From contig NZ_JAMZEB010000002.1 in assembly GCF_024172165.1 (NCBI RefSeq), positions 8,530,501 to 8,594,500 of the forward strand: DNA of 64,000 bases, in the 5' to 3' direction. Origin of the DNA: Nonomuraea thailandensis (lineage in GTDB: Bacteria > Actinomycetota > Actinomycetes > Streptosporangiales > Streptosporangiaceae). The translations under genes and the position numbers were made by a program. Positions 54,989-63,322 of the stretch are shown here, piece after piece. The notes below the pieces were generated by a model. It saw only the letters and a program-made list of their open reading frames with translations. It made no database searches and was not told the origin of the DNA. The stretch's first letter is position 1; each line of letters opens with the position of its first letter.

Positions 54989-55615
54989 ATGCCGGATATC
55001 TCGTCACTCGCCATCTTCTGCGCGGCCACCCTCGGACTGCTGCTCGTGCCCGGCCCCGCCGTGCTCTACATCGTCACCAGAAGCGTCTCCCAGGGCCGCA
55101 CGGCCGGCCTGATCTCCGTACTCGGCATCCACACCGGCTCGATCGTCCACGTCGCCGCCGCGGCGCTGGGCATCAGCGCGCTGCTCGCGGCCTCGGCCAC
55201 GGCGTTCACGATCGTCAAGTACGTGGGTGTGGCGTACCTGGTCTGGCTCGGCGTCCGCAGGCTGATGCGGAAGGGCGGCGGCGAGGAGCTCGTCGAGCTG
55301 AAGGTGCAGTCGAAGCGGCGGTTGTTCTGGGAGGGGTTCGTGGTGAACGTGCTCAACCCCAAGACCGCGATCTTCTTCCTGGCGTTCCTGCCCCAGTTCA
55401 CCGACCCGGCGGCAGGGCCGGTCGGGCCACAGATCCTGGTGTTCGGGCTCGTGTGGCTGCTGCTCGGGATGGCGTCGGACGGCACGTACGCGATGCTCGC
55501 CTCCGCCCTGGCCGGTCGCGTGCGGAGCTCGGCCCGCGCGCGACGGCGGCTGGACGTCGGGAGCGGGGTCGTGTACCTCGGGCTGGCCGCCTGGCTCACG
55601 ACTGAGAAGGCCTGA
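54989..55615 (+). CDS. LysE/RhtB-family amino-acid exporter
   Basis: This 208-aa membrane protein starts at ATG 54989. Family motifs are LLLVPGPAVLYIVTRSVSQG, RTAGLISVLGIHTGSIVHVA, VNVLNPKTAIFFLAFLPQF and a C-terminal helix. It is a homologue of the LysE protein at 8.8 kb, with the same order of motifs but only moderate similarity. TACGAT (54977-54982) ends six bases before the ATG, suggesting a leaderless transcript. Substrate unknown. Confidence 0.92.
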   Translation: MPDISSLAIFCAATLGLLLVPGPAVLYIVTRSVSQGRTAGLISVLGIHTGSIVHVAAAALGISALLAASATAFTIVKYVGVAYLVWLGVRRLMRKGGGEELVELKVQSKRRLFWEGFVVNVLNPKTAIFFLAFLPQFTDPAAGPVGPQILVFGLVWLLLGMASDGTYAMLASALAGRVRSSARARRRLDVGSGVVYLGLAAWLTTEKA

Positions 55616-55712
55616 CAAGCCGGGAAATTTCGCGTCCTTGATGCGATAGTGAGAAGGAGATCAGGCTGATCGGGGGCTTTTCTTCCGTACGTAGCTGACA
55701 GGTAGCGGACCC

Positions 55713-58700
55713 ATGGACACGCCACCACACCGCCTCGGGCTCGAACGGGTCGTCGAGGTCTTTTCCGGTCATGACGACCTCGTCGGCGTGACCGGCTCCG
55801 GGTACGCGATCGGTGCCGACCTGGTGCTGACCTCCGGGCAGGTGGTGGAGCCCGGCGCGCCCTGTCACGTACGGCCCCCGTGGTCCGGCCGGTGGCTCGC
55901 GGCCGAGCCGGTGTGGCGCGGGCGCGGCGGCGCGGACGCGGTGCTGCTGCGGGTGTCCGAGGCTGCCTGGGCCGACGTGGCCGGGATCGAGCACAACCGG
56001 TGGGCCAGGGTGGCGAGCAGCGGCTCCTATCGCGTGCGCTGCGTGGCCCGGGGTTTCGCGCAACTCGGCCGGCCGGGCGGGCTGCCTGATGGAGAGCCGG
56101 GCATCGGAGAGCCGGGCGGGCTGCCTGGTGGAGAGCCGGGCATCGGGGCGCTGGGCGGGCTGCCTGGTGGAGAGCCGGGCGGGCCGCTTGGTGGGAAGCG
56201 GGGCGGGCTGCGGGATGCGGAGACGCTGTCCGGCCTGGTCAGCCCGCCGACCGGCGCGGTGTCGAAGGCGCTGGCGGTGAGCGTGCTCTCGCCCGAGCTC
56301 GACGCGGCGCCGACCCCGCTCTGGCACGGCATGTCAGGGGCCGCGCTGCTCGCCGAACCCGCGGGCCAGCTCATCGGCGTGGCCGTCCCAGGCCCTGGCG
56401 GGTACGAGCGCCGCCGGCTGGACGCCGTGCCCGTGACCGCGCTGCTGAGCGACGCGCGCTTCCGCGAGCTGGCGGGCGTGCCGCCGGGGCCGCTGGAGAC
56501 CGTCTCCGAACACGACCGCTCGGTGGCCCTGCCCGCGCTGCTCAGGCCGGCCCGCGAGCGGCTGCCGGAGGACTGCCCCGACTGGGTGCTGCTGATGGCG
56601 CGGCACGCGGTGGTGCCGTTCCTGGGGCGGAGCGAGGAGCTGGGCACGCTGCGGGCCTGGGCGGCCGAGCCCGGCCCGCTGTCGATCGCGGTGCTGAGCG
56701 GGCGCGGCGGTACGGGGAAGACGCGCCTGGCGGGCGAGCTGTGCGTGGAGCTGGCGGAGGCGGGGTGGGACGCCGGGTTCCTGCCTCTGGACGCGGTGAC
56801 CGGCCTCTTGTCCGGGGAACGTGCGGCGTTCGAGGCGTTGCGGCCGACCCTGGTCGTGGTGGAACGGCCCGAGCCGTCTTCACCGGTGGTGGGCGAGCTG
56901 GTGCGGCGGCTGGCCAAGCACGGTCACAACGCCCGGGTGCGGCTGCTGCTGGTGGCTCGCGAGCCGGGCGAGGCGGAGTGGTGGCGGCGGCTGGACACGG
57001 CGGCGGGCGGCTGGCTCAGGCGGCTCAACACCACGACCGTGCAGCTCAACGCCCATCCGCTGACGCTCGCCGAGCGGAACGAGCATGCGGTGGCGGCCAT
57101 GAAGGCGTTCGCGCCGAGCCGGGCCGCGCTGCCCTCCCCGCCGCGTCTCGACGACCCGGAGCACGGCCTTCCGCTGCACGTCCACCTGGCCGCGCTGCTG
57201 CGGTTGTGCGACGGGGAGGAGGAGAACGGCGGGGAGCCGGCCGGGGCGGCAGGCGAGGCGGCGGACCGGCCACCTGACGAGGCGACAGCACGGACAACGG
57301 ACCGGCTCCCTGACGAGGCGACAGCCCGGACAACGGACCGGCTCCCTGACGAGGCGACAGCCCGGACAACGGACCGGCTTCCTGGCGAGATCGCGGGCCG
57401 GCAGCCGAGCAGGACTGCGGGCCGTTCGCCGGGTGGTGAGAGTGGTGGCGGGCTGATCGGGCGGTTCCTGGCGCGTGAGCGTGGCCGGTGGGCGCGCGTC
57501 TGGCCGGACGGAGAGGAACGGCTCAGCGAGGCGACCGCGCGGCAGGCGGTGGCGGTTCTCACGCTCACCGCACCGGCCCCCGCCGAGCTGCCCGTCCTCC
57601 TGACGTCCGTCCCGGGACTCCGCGCCCGCGCCCCGGGCCCGGCGGGCGGCGCCGGGCACCCGGCGGACTGGTTCCACGCCCCGAGCGACCTGCCGCCTTC
57701 CCCTGAGGGCAGCCCGAGCGACACGAGGCCTCCCCAGCCCGGCGCCCTCGTCGCGGCCCGCTGGCTGGGCCGCCTCTTTCCGAGCTCTCCCGGCTCTCCT
57801 GGTGGGCGGGTCGCCCCGCTCGGGCCCGATCTGGTGGCCGAGCAGTTCCTGGCCGAGACCGAGGACCTGGACGCGCTCGTCCTGGCCCTGCACGACCACG
57901 AGGGCCGCACGGTCCACCACCTCGTGCGCATGCTGGAGGTCCTGCGGCTGTCGAGCAGCAGGAAGCCTGTCAGGCAGGCGTTGTGGTCGCTGGTCGCCAG
58001 CCGGCTGGGCAAGCTGGTCGCGGAGGCCGCGGCCAATCCCGCCGGCGGGCTCGGCGACGCGCTCAACGCCGCGCTCGTGCTGTTCGCCGGCGACCGGCAG
58101 CTCGCCGAGACCGCGGCCGGACTGCCTGCCTGGCCGGAGGGGCGCGAGGTGGGACTGCCTGCCTGGCCGGAGGGGCGCGAGGTGGGACTGCCCGCCCGGC
58201 CGGAGGGCCCGGAAACCGGGCTGCCCGCTGAGCCGGTGGGGTGGGAGGACGGGCTGGGGTGCCGGGCGCTCAAGGTGACGCTGGCGGAGCTGACCGTACG
58301 GCATCGGCGGGGCAGCGGCGGGCGGCTGGCGCTGGCCAGGGCGCTGACGTGGTTGTCGGCCGGGCTGGCGGCCGTGGGCAAGACCGGGGAGGCGGTCGTC
58401 GCGGCGGCCGAGGCCGTGGAGACGTACGCGGGCGCTCCCCCGTACGAGGAGCCGGCCGGGCGGGCGGAGGCGCTGTTCGGGCTGGGTGCCTGCCTGCTGG
58501 CCGGCGGTGAGGCGGGCGGGGCGTTCAAGCCGGCGCAGGAGGCGGCGGCCCGGTACCGGATCCTGGCCGAGGAGGATCCCCGCCACGCGGAGCACGCCGC
58601 CAGGGCGCATTACAACCTCGCCTGCGCGTTGCTGGAGCTCGGACGGCTGGACGAGGCGGTGGAGGCGTTCGAGGCGGCGGGCGGGAGCGCCGGGTTCGCA

Positions 58701-61700
58701 TCCCAGGTGAGAGGGGTGCTGTCCGTGCTGCCCCGCACGGCCGGCGTCACGGGCGACGTGTCGCGGCCGGTGCCGCTGACCTCGTTCGAGGGGATCGGCG
58801 TCGCCGCCGTGCTGCCCGACCTGGCCGCCTGCCTGGCCGCCGCCACCGTGTCCGCCGTCAAGAACACCGCCCCCACCAGCAGGAACGTGGCTCACCACCT
58901 GCACCTGGCCGCCGCCTGGCTGGAGACGCACGATCGGCCGGCCGAGGCGCGCGCCCCGGCGGCCGAGGCCGTGACGCGGCTGCGGACCCTGGCCGCCGAG
59001 GAGCCGGGGCTGCGCGCCATGCTGGTGTCGGCCGCCGGCCTGCTGTCCAGGCTGCACGCCCGCATGGAGGACCTGGACGCCGCCGCGCGTTCCGCCGCCG
59101 AGGCCGTACGGAACCTGCGCGCCCTCGTCACGCTCGAACCGGACGAGCACCGCCCCGCCCTCGCCGACCAGCTCCTCGACCTCGGCGAGCTGCTGCTGAT
59201 GGACGACCGCCCCGAGGAGGCGCTGGCCCCGCTGCAGGAGGCGGCGGCCGTGGTGGCCGAGCGGCGCACGGCCACCGCGGCGAGGGGCAGGCGGCTGCTC
59301 GGCCTCTGCCTGGACGAGCTGGGCAGGACCGTGGACGGCCTGGCGCACCTGGAGATCGCCGCCGAGCTGTACGACGTGCTGTGTCTTGAAGACGGCTCCT
59401 CCTACCCCGCTCACCGGGATGAGGCACGCGTCCGGCTGGAGTCCGCCCGTCAGCCCGGCCGCCCCGCCGAAGAGCCGTGGTTGCCCTGGTCGCCGTCGAC
59501 GGCCCGGCCGGAGGAGGCCGTGGACCGGGAGACGGTCGCCGAGGAGACGGTGGGTCGGGCGGAGCGGCGGCTTGCCGAGTGCAGGGAGGCCGTTGAGAGC
59601 GCCGGTACGCCGGGGATCGAGCAGATTCATGCGTACCTGTCCGCGCAGGCCACGCTTGCCCGGGCCTGGGCGGACGCGGGGCGGGCGGGGGACGGGTTCG
59701 CGCTGGCGATGCGGGCGGCCGAGCTGCTCCAGCGGCACGCCGCGCCGGACGGGCCGCACGCGATCGCCGTCGGCATGGTGGCCGCGGCGCTCGGGTGCTC
59801 GCTCGTCGGGCTCGCACGGCCCAAGGAGGCCATCCCGCACCTGCTCACGGCCATCGAGTCGTACGAGCCGCACGCCGAGGCGAGCGCGGAGTTCCGTACG
59901 GAGCTGGCCCGGCTGATGGTGCTGGAGACCGTCGCCCTGTCGCGCGCCGCCTGCCTCTCCGACGCGGAGGCGGCCGCGGACCGGGTGGTCGAGCTGTACG
60001 AGCGGCTGGTGGCCGAGCGCGTCGAGCAGCCCGTGGCCCTGGCCGGCGCGCTCCGGCTCCAGGGCGGGATCCGCTTCGCCGGGCAGCGGCCGGACGGCGC
60101 GCTCCGGTCGGTCATCCGCGCGCTCGACCTCGTCCCGTCCCCGTCCACGCGGCAGGAGCGGCTGCTCGTCGCGACCTGCCTGGAGCTGGCCGGGCTGTGC
60201 CTGGCGGACCTGCACGAAAGCGACGCCGCCCGCGACCGGCTGGCGGCGGGGACGGCGGCGATGGCGCGGCTCGGGAGCGTTCCGCCCGATCTGGTGGGGG
60301 TGCATCTGCTGGCGCTGGTGCGGCTGGCCAGGATGCGGGTGGAGGAGGAGGGGCCGGTGGCGGGCGCCGCCCTGTACGCCCAGATCCTCGGGATCCGGCC
60401 GCTGCCGGGGCCGCCGGTGCTCGATGCCGTCGTGGAGGAGCTGGCCAGGTTCGCGGGCGAGGGTGGCCGGTTCGCGGGCAGCGGCCGGTTCGCGGGGGAG
60501 GGTGGCCGGTTGGCGGAGGAGCCCGCCGGAGGTGTGGCAGGGCTGGTGGGGCCGCTCACGACGTTCGTGGAGGGGATGGAGCGGGAGGTGCCGCTGAGCG
60601 GTGCGCCCGAGACGTACGATCGGTTCGGCCGGTGCCTGGCGCGGCTCGGCGCCGCTGCGGCGCGGGTGGGTGACACCGCGAGCGCCGTCCCGATCGCCGA
60701 GCTGGCCGTGCGCGTCTACCGCGGTCTCGCGCCCGTCTCGCCCGCCTACCGCGAGCCGCTCGCCTCGGCCCTCGCCACGCTCGCCGCCCTGCCCGGCGCC
60801 CGCGACGGCGCCCGGGACACTGCCGGCCCCGCGGGGCTCGCCGTGCTGGAACAGGCCATCGACCTGCTCACCCAGCACCAGGACCGCACGAGCGTCCCGG
60901 TCGACGAACGCCAGGACCACGCGACCGGCCTGGACGAGGAGCGCCTGGGCCGGTTGCTCGCCGGAGCCCTGAACCGCTACGCGGCCGAGCTGCTCGAACG
61001 GGGCCGTGCCGTCGAGGCGCTGGCCCACTGCGAGCGGGCCGCCGACCTCTGTGACGAGCTGGAGGACCCGGCCGTCGCCGCCGTCACCTACGCGCAGGTC
61101 GGCTCCACCCTGGCCGCCCTGGACCGCCCGCAGGCGGCTCTGGAGGCCATCGCCTGGTCACTGGCCGAGCTGGACCGTGCCGAGCTGGACCGTACCGAGC
61201 TGGAGCACGCCGAACCGGGCCGCGCCGAGCTGGAGCACGCCGAACCGGGCCGCGCGGGATTCGAGCGCGCGGGATTCGAGCGCGCGGAGTTGGAACGCGC
61301 CGACCCGGGGCGCGTGGAGCCAGGGCAACGGGAGCGCGGCGCGGGAGCGTGGCACGAGCTGTCGTTCGGGACCGATCCGCGGCGGGTGCGGGCGCAGGCG
61401 ATCCAGGTCAGAGGACGGGTGCTGCGGACGTTCGGGCGGGCCCAGGAGGCGACGGCGCACCTGGTGGAGGCCCTGCGCCTGTTCACCGAGCTGGGCGAGC
61501 CGCTGCCCGCGGCCGAGACCGCCGCGCTGATCGCCGACGACCTCCTGGCCGCCGGGCGCCCGCAGGAGGCCGCCGAGTACGCACGGACCGCCACGACCGG
61601 CCACGAGCCGGGCACCGTGAAGCACGCCCTGGCCACCCAGCGCCTGGCCAGGTGCCACATGATGCTGGGCGAGCTGGCCGCAGCGAACGAGCTGGTCGAG

Positions 61701-62375
61701 GCCCTGATCCCGCTGGCCAGGCGCGAGCCGGACGACCTGACGTACCGCGCGATCCTGGCCGACTCCCTGGCGCAGAGCTCGGAGCTGATGCCGTTGCTGC
61801 GGCTGGACGGCGGCGCGGAGGCGGAGGCGCGGGCGCGCGAGGCCATCGCGATCTACGACGAGCTGCTGACCACGGGCATGAACGCGCAGGCCCTGCACAC
61901 CAGCCGCGCGGGCGCCTGCCTCACGCTGGCGTCGGCGTTGCGGATGCGGGATCTGGCGGCCGAGGCGATCCAGCCGTTGCGGGAGGCGGTGGCGGCGCTG
62001 GAGCGGTTCTCTCCGGGGAACCCGATGCAGGGCGGGCTGCTGTCGCGGGCGATGCTCATGCTGGGCGACGCGCTGATGGAGGCGGGGCGGGCGCTGGAGG
62101 CCGGGCTGGTCTTCCACCGCAGCACGCAGGTGACGCGCGACGAGCTGACCAGGGCGGTGGCGCACGCCCGGCTCGGCTTCTGCCAGCAGGAGCTGGGCAG
62201 GGACGACGCCGCGGACGCCGCCCTGCGCGTCTCCGCCGACCTGCTGCGCGAGCTGCCGGTGGCCGAGCCGGACCTGCTGCGTGACGTGCTGCTCGGCCGG
62301 CTGAGGCTGCTGGAGAAGACGGGGCGGACGCACGACGCGAAGGCCATCGAGGCGGAGCTGCGCCGCCTGAGCTGA
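55713..62375 (+). CDS. Giant protein: degenerate trypsin-like domain, STAND NTPase and TPR array
   Basis: This is a single 2220-residue frame. Residues 1-245 resemble a chymotrypsin-fold peptidase: VTGSGYAIGADLVLTSGQVV, with Gln43 where the catalytic His normally sits, GADAVLLRV (Asp75) and WHGMSGAALLAEP (Ser208). Two of the three triad positions are therefore kept. Residues 300-480 form a STAND-type NTPase: Walker A SGRGGTGKTRLA (330-337) and a weak Walker B, TLVVVERPEP. From about 790 to 2220 the chain is helical, with TPR-like repeats (for example ARAHYNLACALLELGRLDEA). No membrane helix or signal peptide is seen. The layout (effector, STAND switch, repeat sensor) is that of bacterial NLR-like conflict proteins. 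Five internal repeat tracts interrupt it. Confidence 0.88.
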   Translation: MDTPPHRLGLERVVEVFSGHDDLVGVTGSGYAIGADLVLTSGQVVEPGAPCHVRPPWSGRWLAAEPVWRGRGGADAVLLRVSEAAWADVAGIEHNRWARVASSGSYRVRCVARGFAQLGRPGGLPDGEPGIGEPGGLPGGEPGIGALGGLPGGEPGGPLGGKRGGLRDAETLSGLVSPPTGAVSKALAVSVLSPELDAAPTPLWHGMSGAALLAEPAGQLIGVAVPGPGGYERRRLDAVPVTALLSDARFRELAGVPPGPLETVSEHDRSVALPALLRPARERLPEDCPDWVLLMARHAVVPFLGRSEELGTLRAWAAEPGPLSIAVLSGRGGTGKTRLAGELCVELAEAGWDAGFLPLDAVTGLLSGERAAFEALRPTLVVVERPEPSSPVVGELVRRLAKHGHNARVRLLLVAREPGEAEWWRRLDTAAGGWLRRLNTTTVQLNAHPLTLAERNEHAVAAMKAFAPSRAALPSPPRLDDPEHGLPLHVHLAALLRLCDGEEENGGEPAGAAGEAADRPPDEATARTTDRLPDEATARTTDRLPDEATARTTDRLPGEIAGRQPSRTAGRSPGGESGGGLIGRFLARERGRWARVWPDGEERLSEATARQAVAVLTLTAPAPAELPVLLTSVPGLRARAPGPAGGAGHPADWFHAPSDLPPSPEGSPSDTRPPQPGALVAARWLGRLFPSSPGSPGGRVAPLGPDLVAEQFLAETEDLDALVLALHDHEGRTVHHLVRMLEVLRLSSSRKPVRQALWSLVASRLGKLVAEAAANPAGGLGDALNAALVLFAGDRQLAETAAGLPAWPEGREVGLPAWPEGREVGLPARPEGPETGLPAEPVGWEDGLGCRALKVTLAELTVRHRRGSGGRLALARALTWLSAGLAAVGKTGEAVVAAAEAVETYAGAPPYEEPAGRAEALFGLGACLLAGGEAGGAFKPAQEAAARYRILAEEDPRHAEHAARAHYNLACALLELGRLDEAVEAFEAAGGSAGFASQVRGVLSVLPRTAGVTGDVSRPVPLTSFEGIGVAAVLPDLAACLAAATVSAVKNTAPTSRNVAHHLHLAAAWLETHDRPAEARAPAAEAVTRLRTLAAEEPGLRAMLVSAAGLLSRLHARMEDLDAAARSAAEAVRNLRALVTLEPDEHRPALADQLLDLGELLLMDDRPEEALAPLQEAAAVVAERRTATAARGRRLLGLCLDELGRTVDGLAHLEIAAELYDVLCLEDGSSYPAHRDEARVRLESARQPGRPAEEPWLPWSPSTARPEEAVDRETVAEETVGRAERRLAECREAVESAGTPGIEQIHAYLSAQATLARAWADAGRAGDGFALAMRAAELLQRHAAPDGPHAIAVGMVAAALGCSLVGLARPKEAIPHLLTAIESYEPHAEASAEFRTELARLMVLETVALSRAACLSDAEAAADRVVELYERLVAERVEQPVALAGALRLQGGIRFAGQRPDGALRSVIRALDLVPSPSTRQERLLVATCLELAGLCLADLHESDAARDRLAAGTAAMARLGSVPPDLVGVHLLALVRLARMRVEEEGPVAGAALYAQILGIRPLPGPPVLDAVVEELARFAGEGGRFAGSGRFAGEGGRLAEEPAGGVAGLVGPLTTFVEGMEREVPLSGAPETYDRFGRCLARLGAAAARVGDTASAVPIAELAVRVYRGLAPVSPAYREPLASALATLAALPGARDGARDTAGPAGLAVLEQAIDLLTQHQDRTSVPVDERQDHATGLDEERLGRLLAGALNRYAAELLERGRAVEALAHCERAADLCDELEDPAVAAVTYAQVGSTLAALDRPQAALEAIAWSLAELDRAELDRTELEHAEPGRAELEHAEPGRAGFERAGFERAELERADPGRVEPGQRERGAGAWHELSFGTDPRRVRAQAIQVRGRVLRTFGRAQEATAHLVEALRLFTELGEPLPAAETAALIADDLLAAGRPQEAAEYARTATTGHEPGTVKHALATQRLARCHMMLGELAAANELVEALIPLARREPDDLTYRAILADSLAQSSELMPLLRLDGGAEAEARAREAIAIYDELLTTGMNAQALHTSRAGACLTLASALRMRDLAAEAIQPLREAVAALERFSPGNPMQGGLLSRAMLMLGDALMEAGRALEAGLVFHRSTQVTRDELTRAVAHARLGFCQQELGRDDAADAALRVSADLLRELPVAEPDLLRDVLLGRLRLLEKTGRTHDAKAIEAELRRLS
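56083..56200 (+). repeat. In-frame Gly/Pro-rich repeat in the giant protein
   Basis: About three degenerate copies of a unit encoding G-G-L-P-G-G-E-P-G-I-G occur between 56083 and 56200 (residues about 122-165), in a loop within the peptidase-like domain. Confidence 0.85.
57276..57383 (+). repeat. 36-nt tandem repeat, three copies, in the giant protein
   Basis: Three nearly identical 36-base units (57276-57311, 57312-57347 and 57348-57383) encode D-E-A-T-A-R-T-T-D-R-L-P. They sit in a linker after the NTPase-like region. Confidence 0.95.
58119..58250 (+). repeat. 33-nt tandem repeat, four copies, in the giant protein
   Basis: Units start at 58119, 58152, 58185 and 58218. The first two are identical (G-L-P-A-W-P-E-G-R-E-V) and the last two have diverged. 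Confidence 0.95.
61167..61320 (+). repeat. 15/30-nt repeat encoding an alternating charged segment
   Basis: Units of 15 or 30 bases encode E-L-[DE]-[RH]-[AT], E-P-G-R-A and G-F-E-R-A in tandem, extending one TPR helix of the giant protein into a charged stalk. Confidence 0.9.
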
Positions 62376-62423
62376 AGGAGAGATGTCAGCGGAAGGGCCG
62401 GATGAAGGCTGCCGGTCCCGGGT

Positions 62424-63284
62424 TCACGAACGGAGGAAGGCCAGCAGGGCGGATGCGACCTCGTCCGGCGCCTCCTCGGCCATGTGGTGCCCGCTGTCGA
62501 TCACCTGCCCGGTCACGTCCTCGGCCCACGTCCGCCAGATCGCCAGCGGATCGCCGTAGAGCTCCTCCATGTCGTCCTTGGCCGACCAGAGGAACAGGGC
62601 CGGGCACGCGAGGCGCCGGCCCGCGGCGCGGTCGGCGTCGTCGGCGGCCCGGTCCACGGTCAGGCCGGCGCGGTAGTCCTCGCACATGGCGTGAACGGTG
62701 GCCGGGTCGCGGATGGCCCGCAGGTAGTCCTCGTGGGCTTCGGGCCCCATCTGCCCGACCGTCCCCCCATACCACGCGTCGGGATCGGCGTTGATGACCC
62801 GCTCGGCGGGTTTGGCGGTCTGCCCGAGGAAGAACCAGTGCCACCAGGCCGCGGCGAACCGCGCGTCGGCGCGGGCCAGCGCCTCGCCGATGGGGATGCC
62901 GTCCATCACCACCAGGCGGGTGACCGCGGCGGGGTGGTCGGCGGCGAGGCGGTGGGCGACGTAGCAGCCGCGGTCGTGGCCCGCCACGGCGAAGCGGTCG
63001 TGCCCGAGTGCCCGCATGAGGGCCACCAGGTCACGGGCCATGGCGCGCTTGGAGTAGGGAGCGTGGTCGGGGGTGGTGCGCGGCTTGCCGGAACGCCCGT
63101 ATCCGCGCAGGTCCGGACAGACCACCGTGTGGTACGGGGCGAGGAGCGGGGCCACGCGATGCCAGGTCGCGTGCGTGCGGGGGTGACCGTGCAGGAGCAG
63201 GAGCGGGCTGCCGGAGCCGCCGTGCCGGACGAACAGCTCCGTCTCGCCCACGTCGATCATGCCGGTCTGGAAGTCGTCGAACAT
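62424..63284 (-). CDS. Alpha/beta hydrolase of the haloacetate dehalogenase/epoxide hydrolase group
   Basis: This 286-aa enzyme starts at ATG 63284; the frame is open to 63635, but that part overlaps the acyl-CoA synthetase gene. The oxyanion segment is LHGHPRTHATW. The nucleophile is Asp104 in AGHDRGCYVAHRL and the base is His266 or His267 (SGHHMAEE). Asp128 (VVMDG) and the pair His149-Trp150 (WWHWFFL) align with the halide-site residues of fluoroacetate dehalogenase DehH1. The second carboxylate-binding Arg (108 in that enzyme) is Tyr here. Substrate could be a different haloacid or an epoxide. Start-codon region lies within a hairpin. Confidence 0.87.
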   Translation of the reverse strand: MFDDFQTGMIDVGETELFVRHGGSGSPLLLLHGHPRTHATWHRVAPLLAPYHTVVCPDLRGYGRSGKPRTTPDHAPYSKRAMARDLVALMRALGHDRFAVAGHDRGCYVAHRLAADHPAAVTRLVVMDGIPIGEALARADARFAAAWWHWFFLGQTAKPAERVINADPDAWYGGTVGQMGPEAHEDYLRAIRDPATVHAMCEDYRAGLTVDRAADDADRAAGRRLACPALFLWSAKDDMEELYGDPLAIWRTWAEDVTGQVIDSGHHMAEEAPDEVASALLAFLRS

Positions 63285-63310
63285 CCGCCCGCCCCTACCC
63301 GGGCGGATGT
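63281..63310 (-). promoter_or_regulatory. 11-bp inverted repeat over the hydrolase start codon
   Basis: ACATCCGCCCG (63281-63291) and CGGGCGGATGT (63300-63310) are exact inverted repeats with an eight-base spacer. On the mRNA strand the hydrolase ATG (63284-63282) lies in the 3' arm, so a hairpin would hide the start codon. It may alternatively be a DNA operator. Confidence 0.5.
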
Positions 63311-63322
63311 CGATCAACCAGG

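Noticed and set aside
56880..61028. A 1382-residue antisense frame in the giant gene
   Set aside because: Arg/Gly/Gln-rich shadow of GC-biased codons. The plus strand carries recognisable NTPase and TPR motifs.
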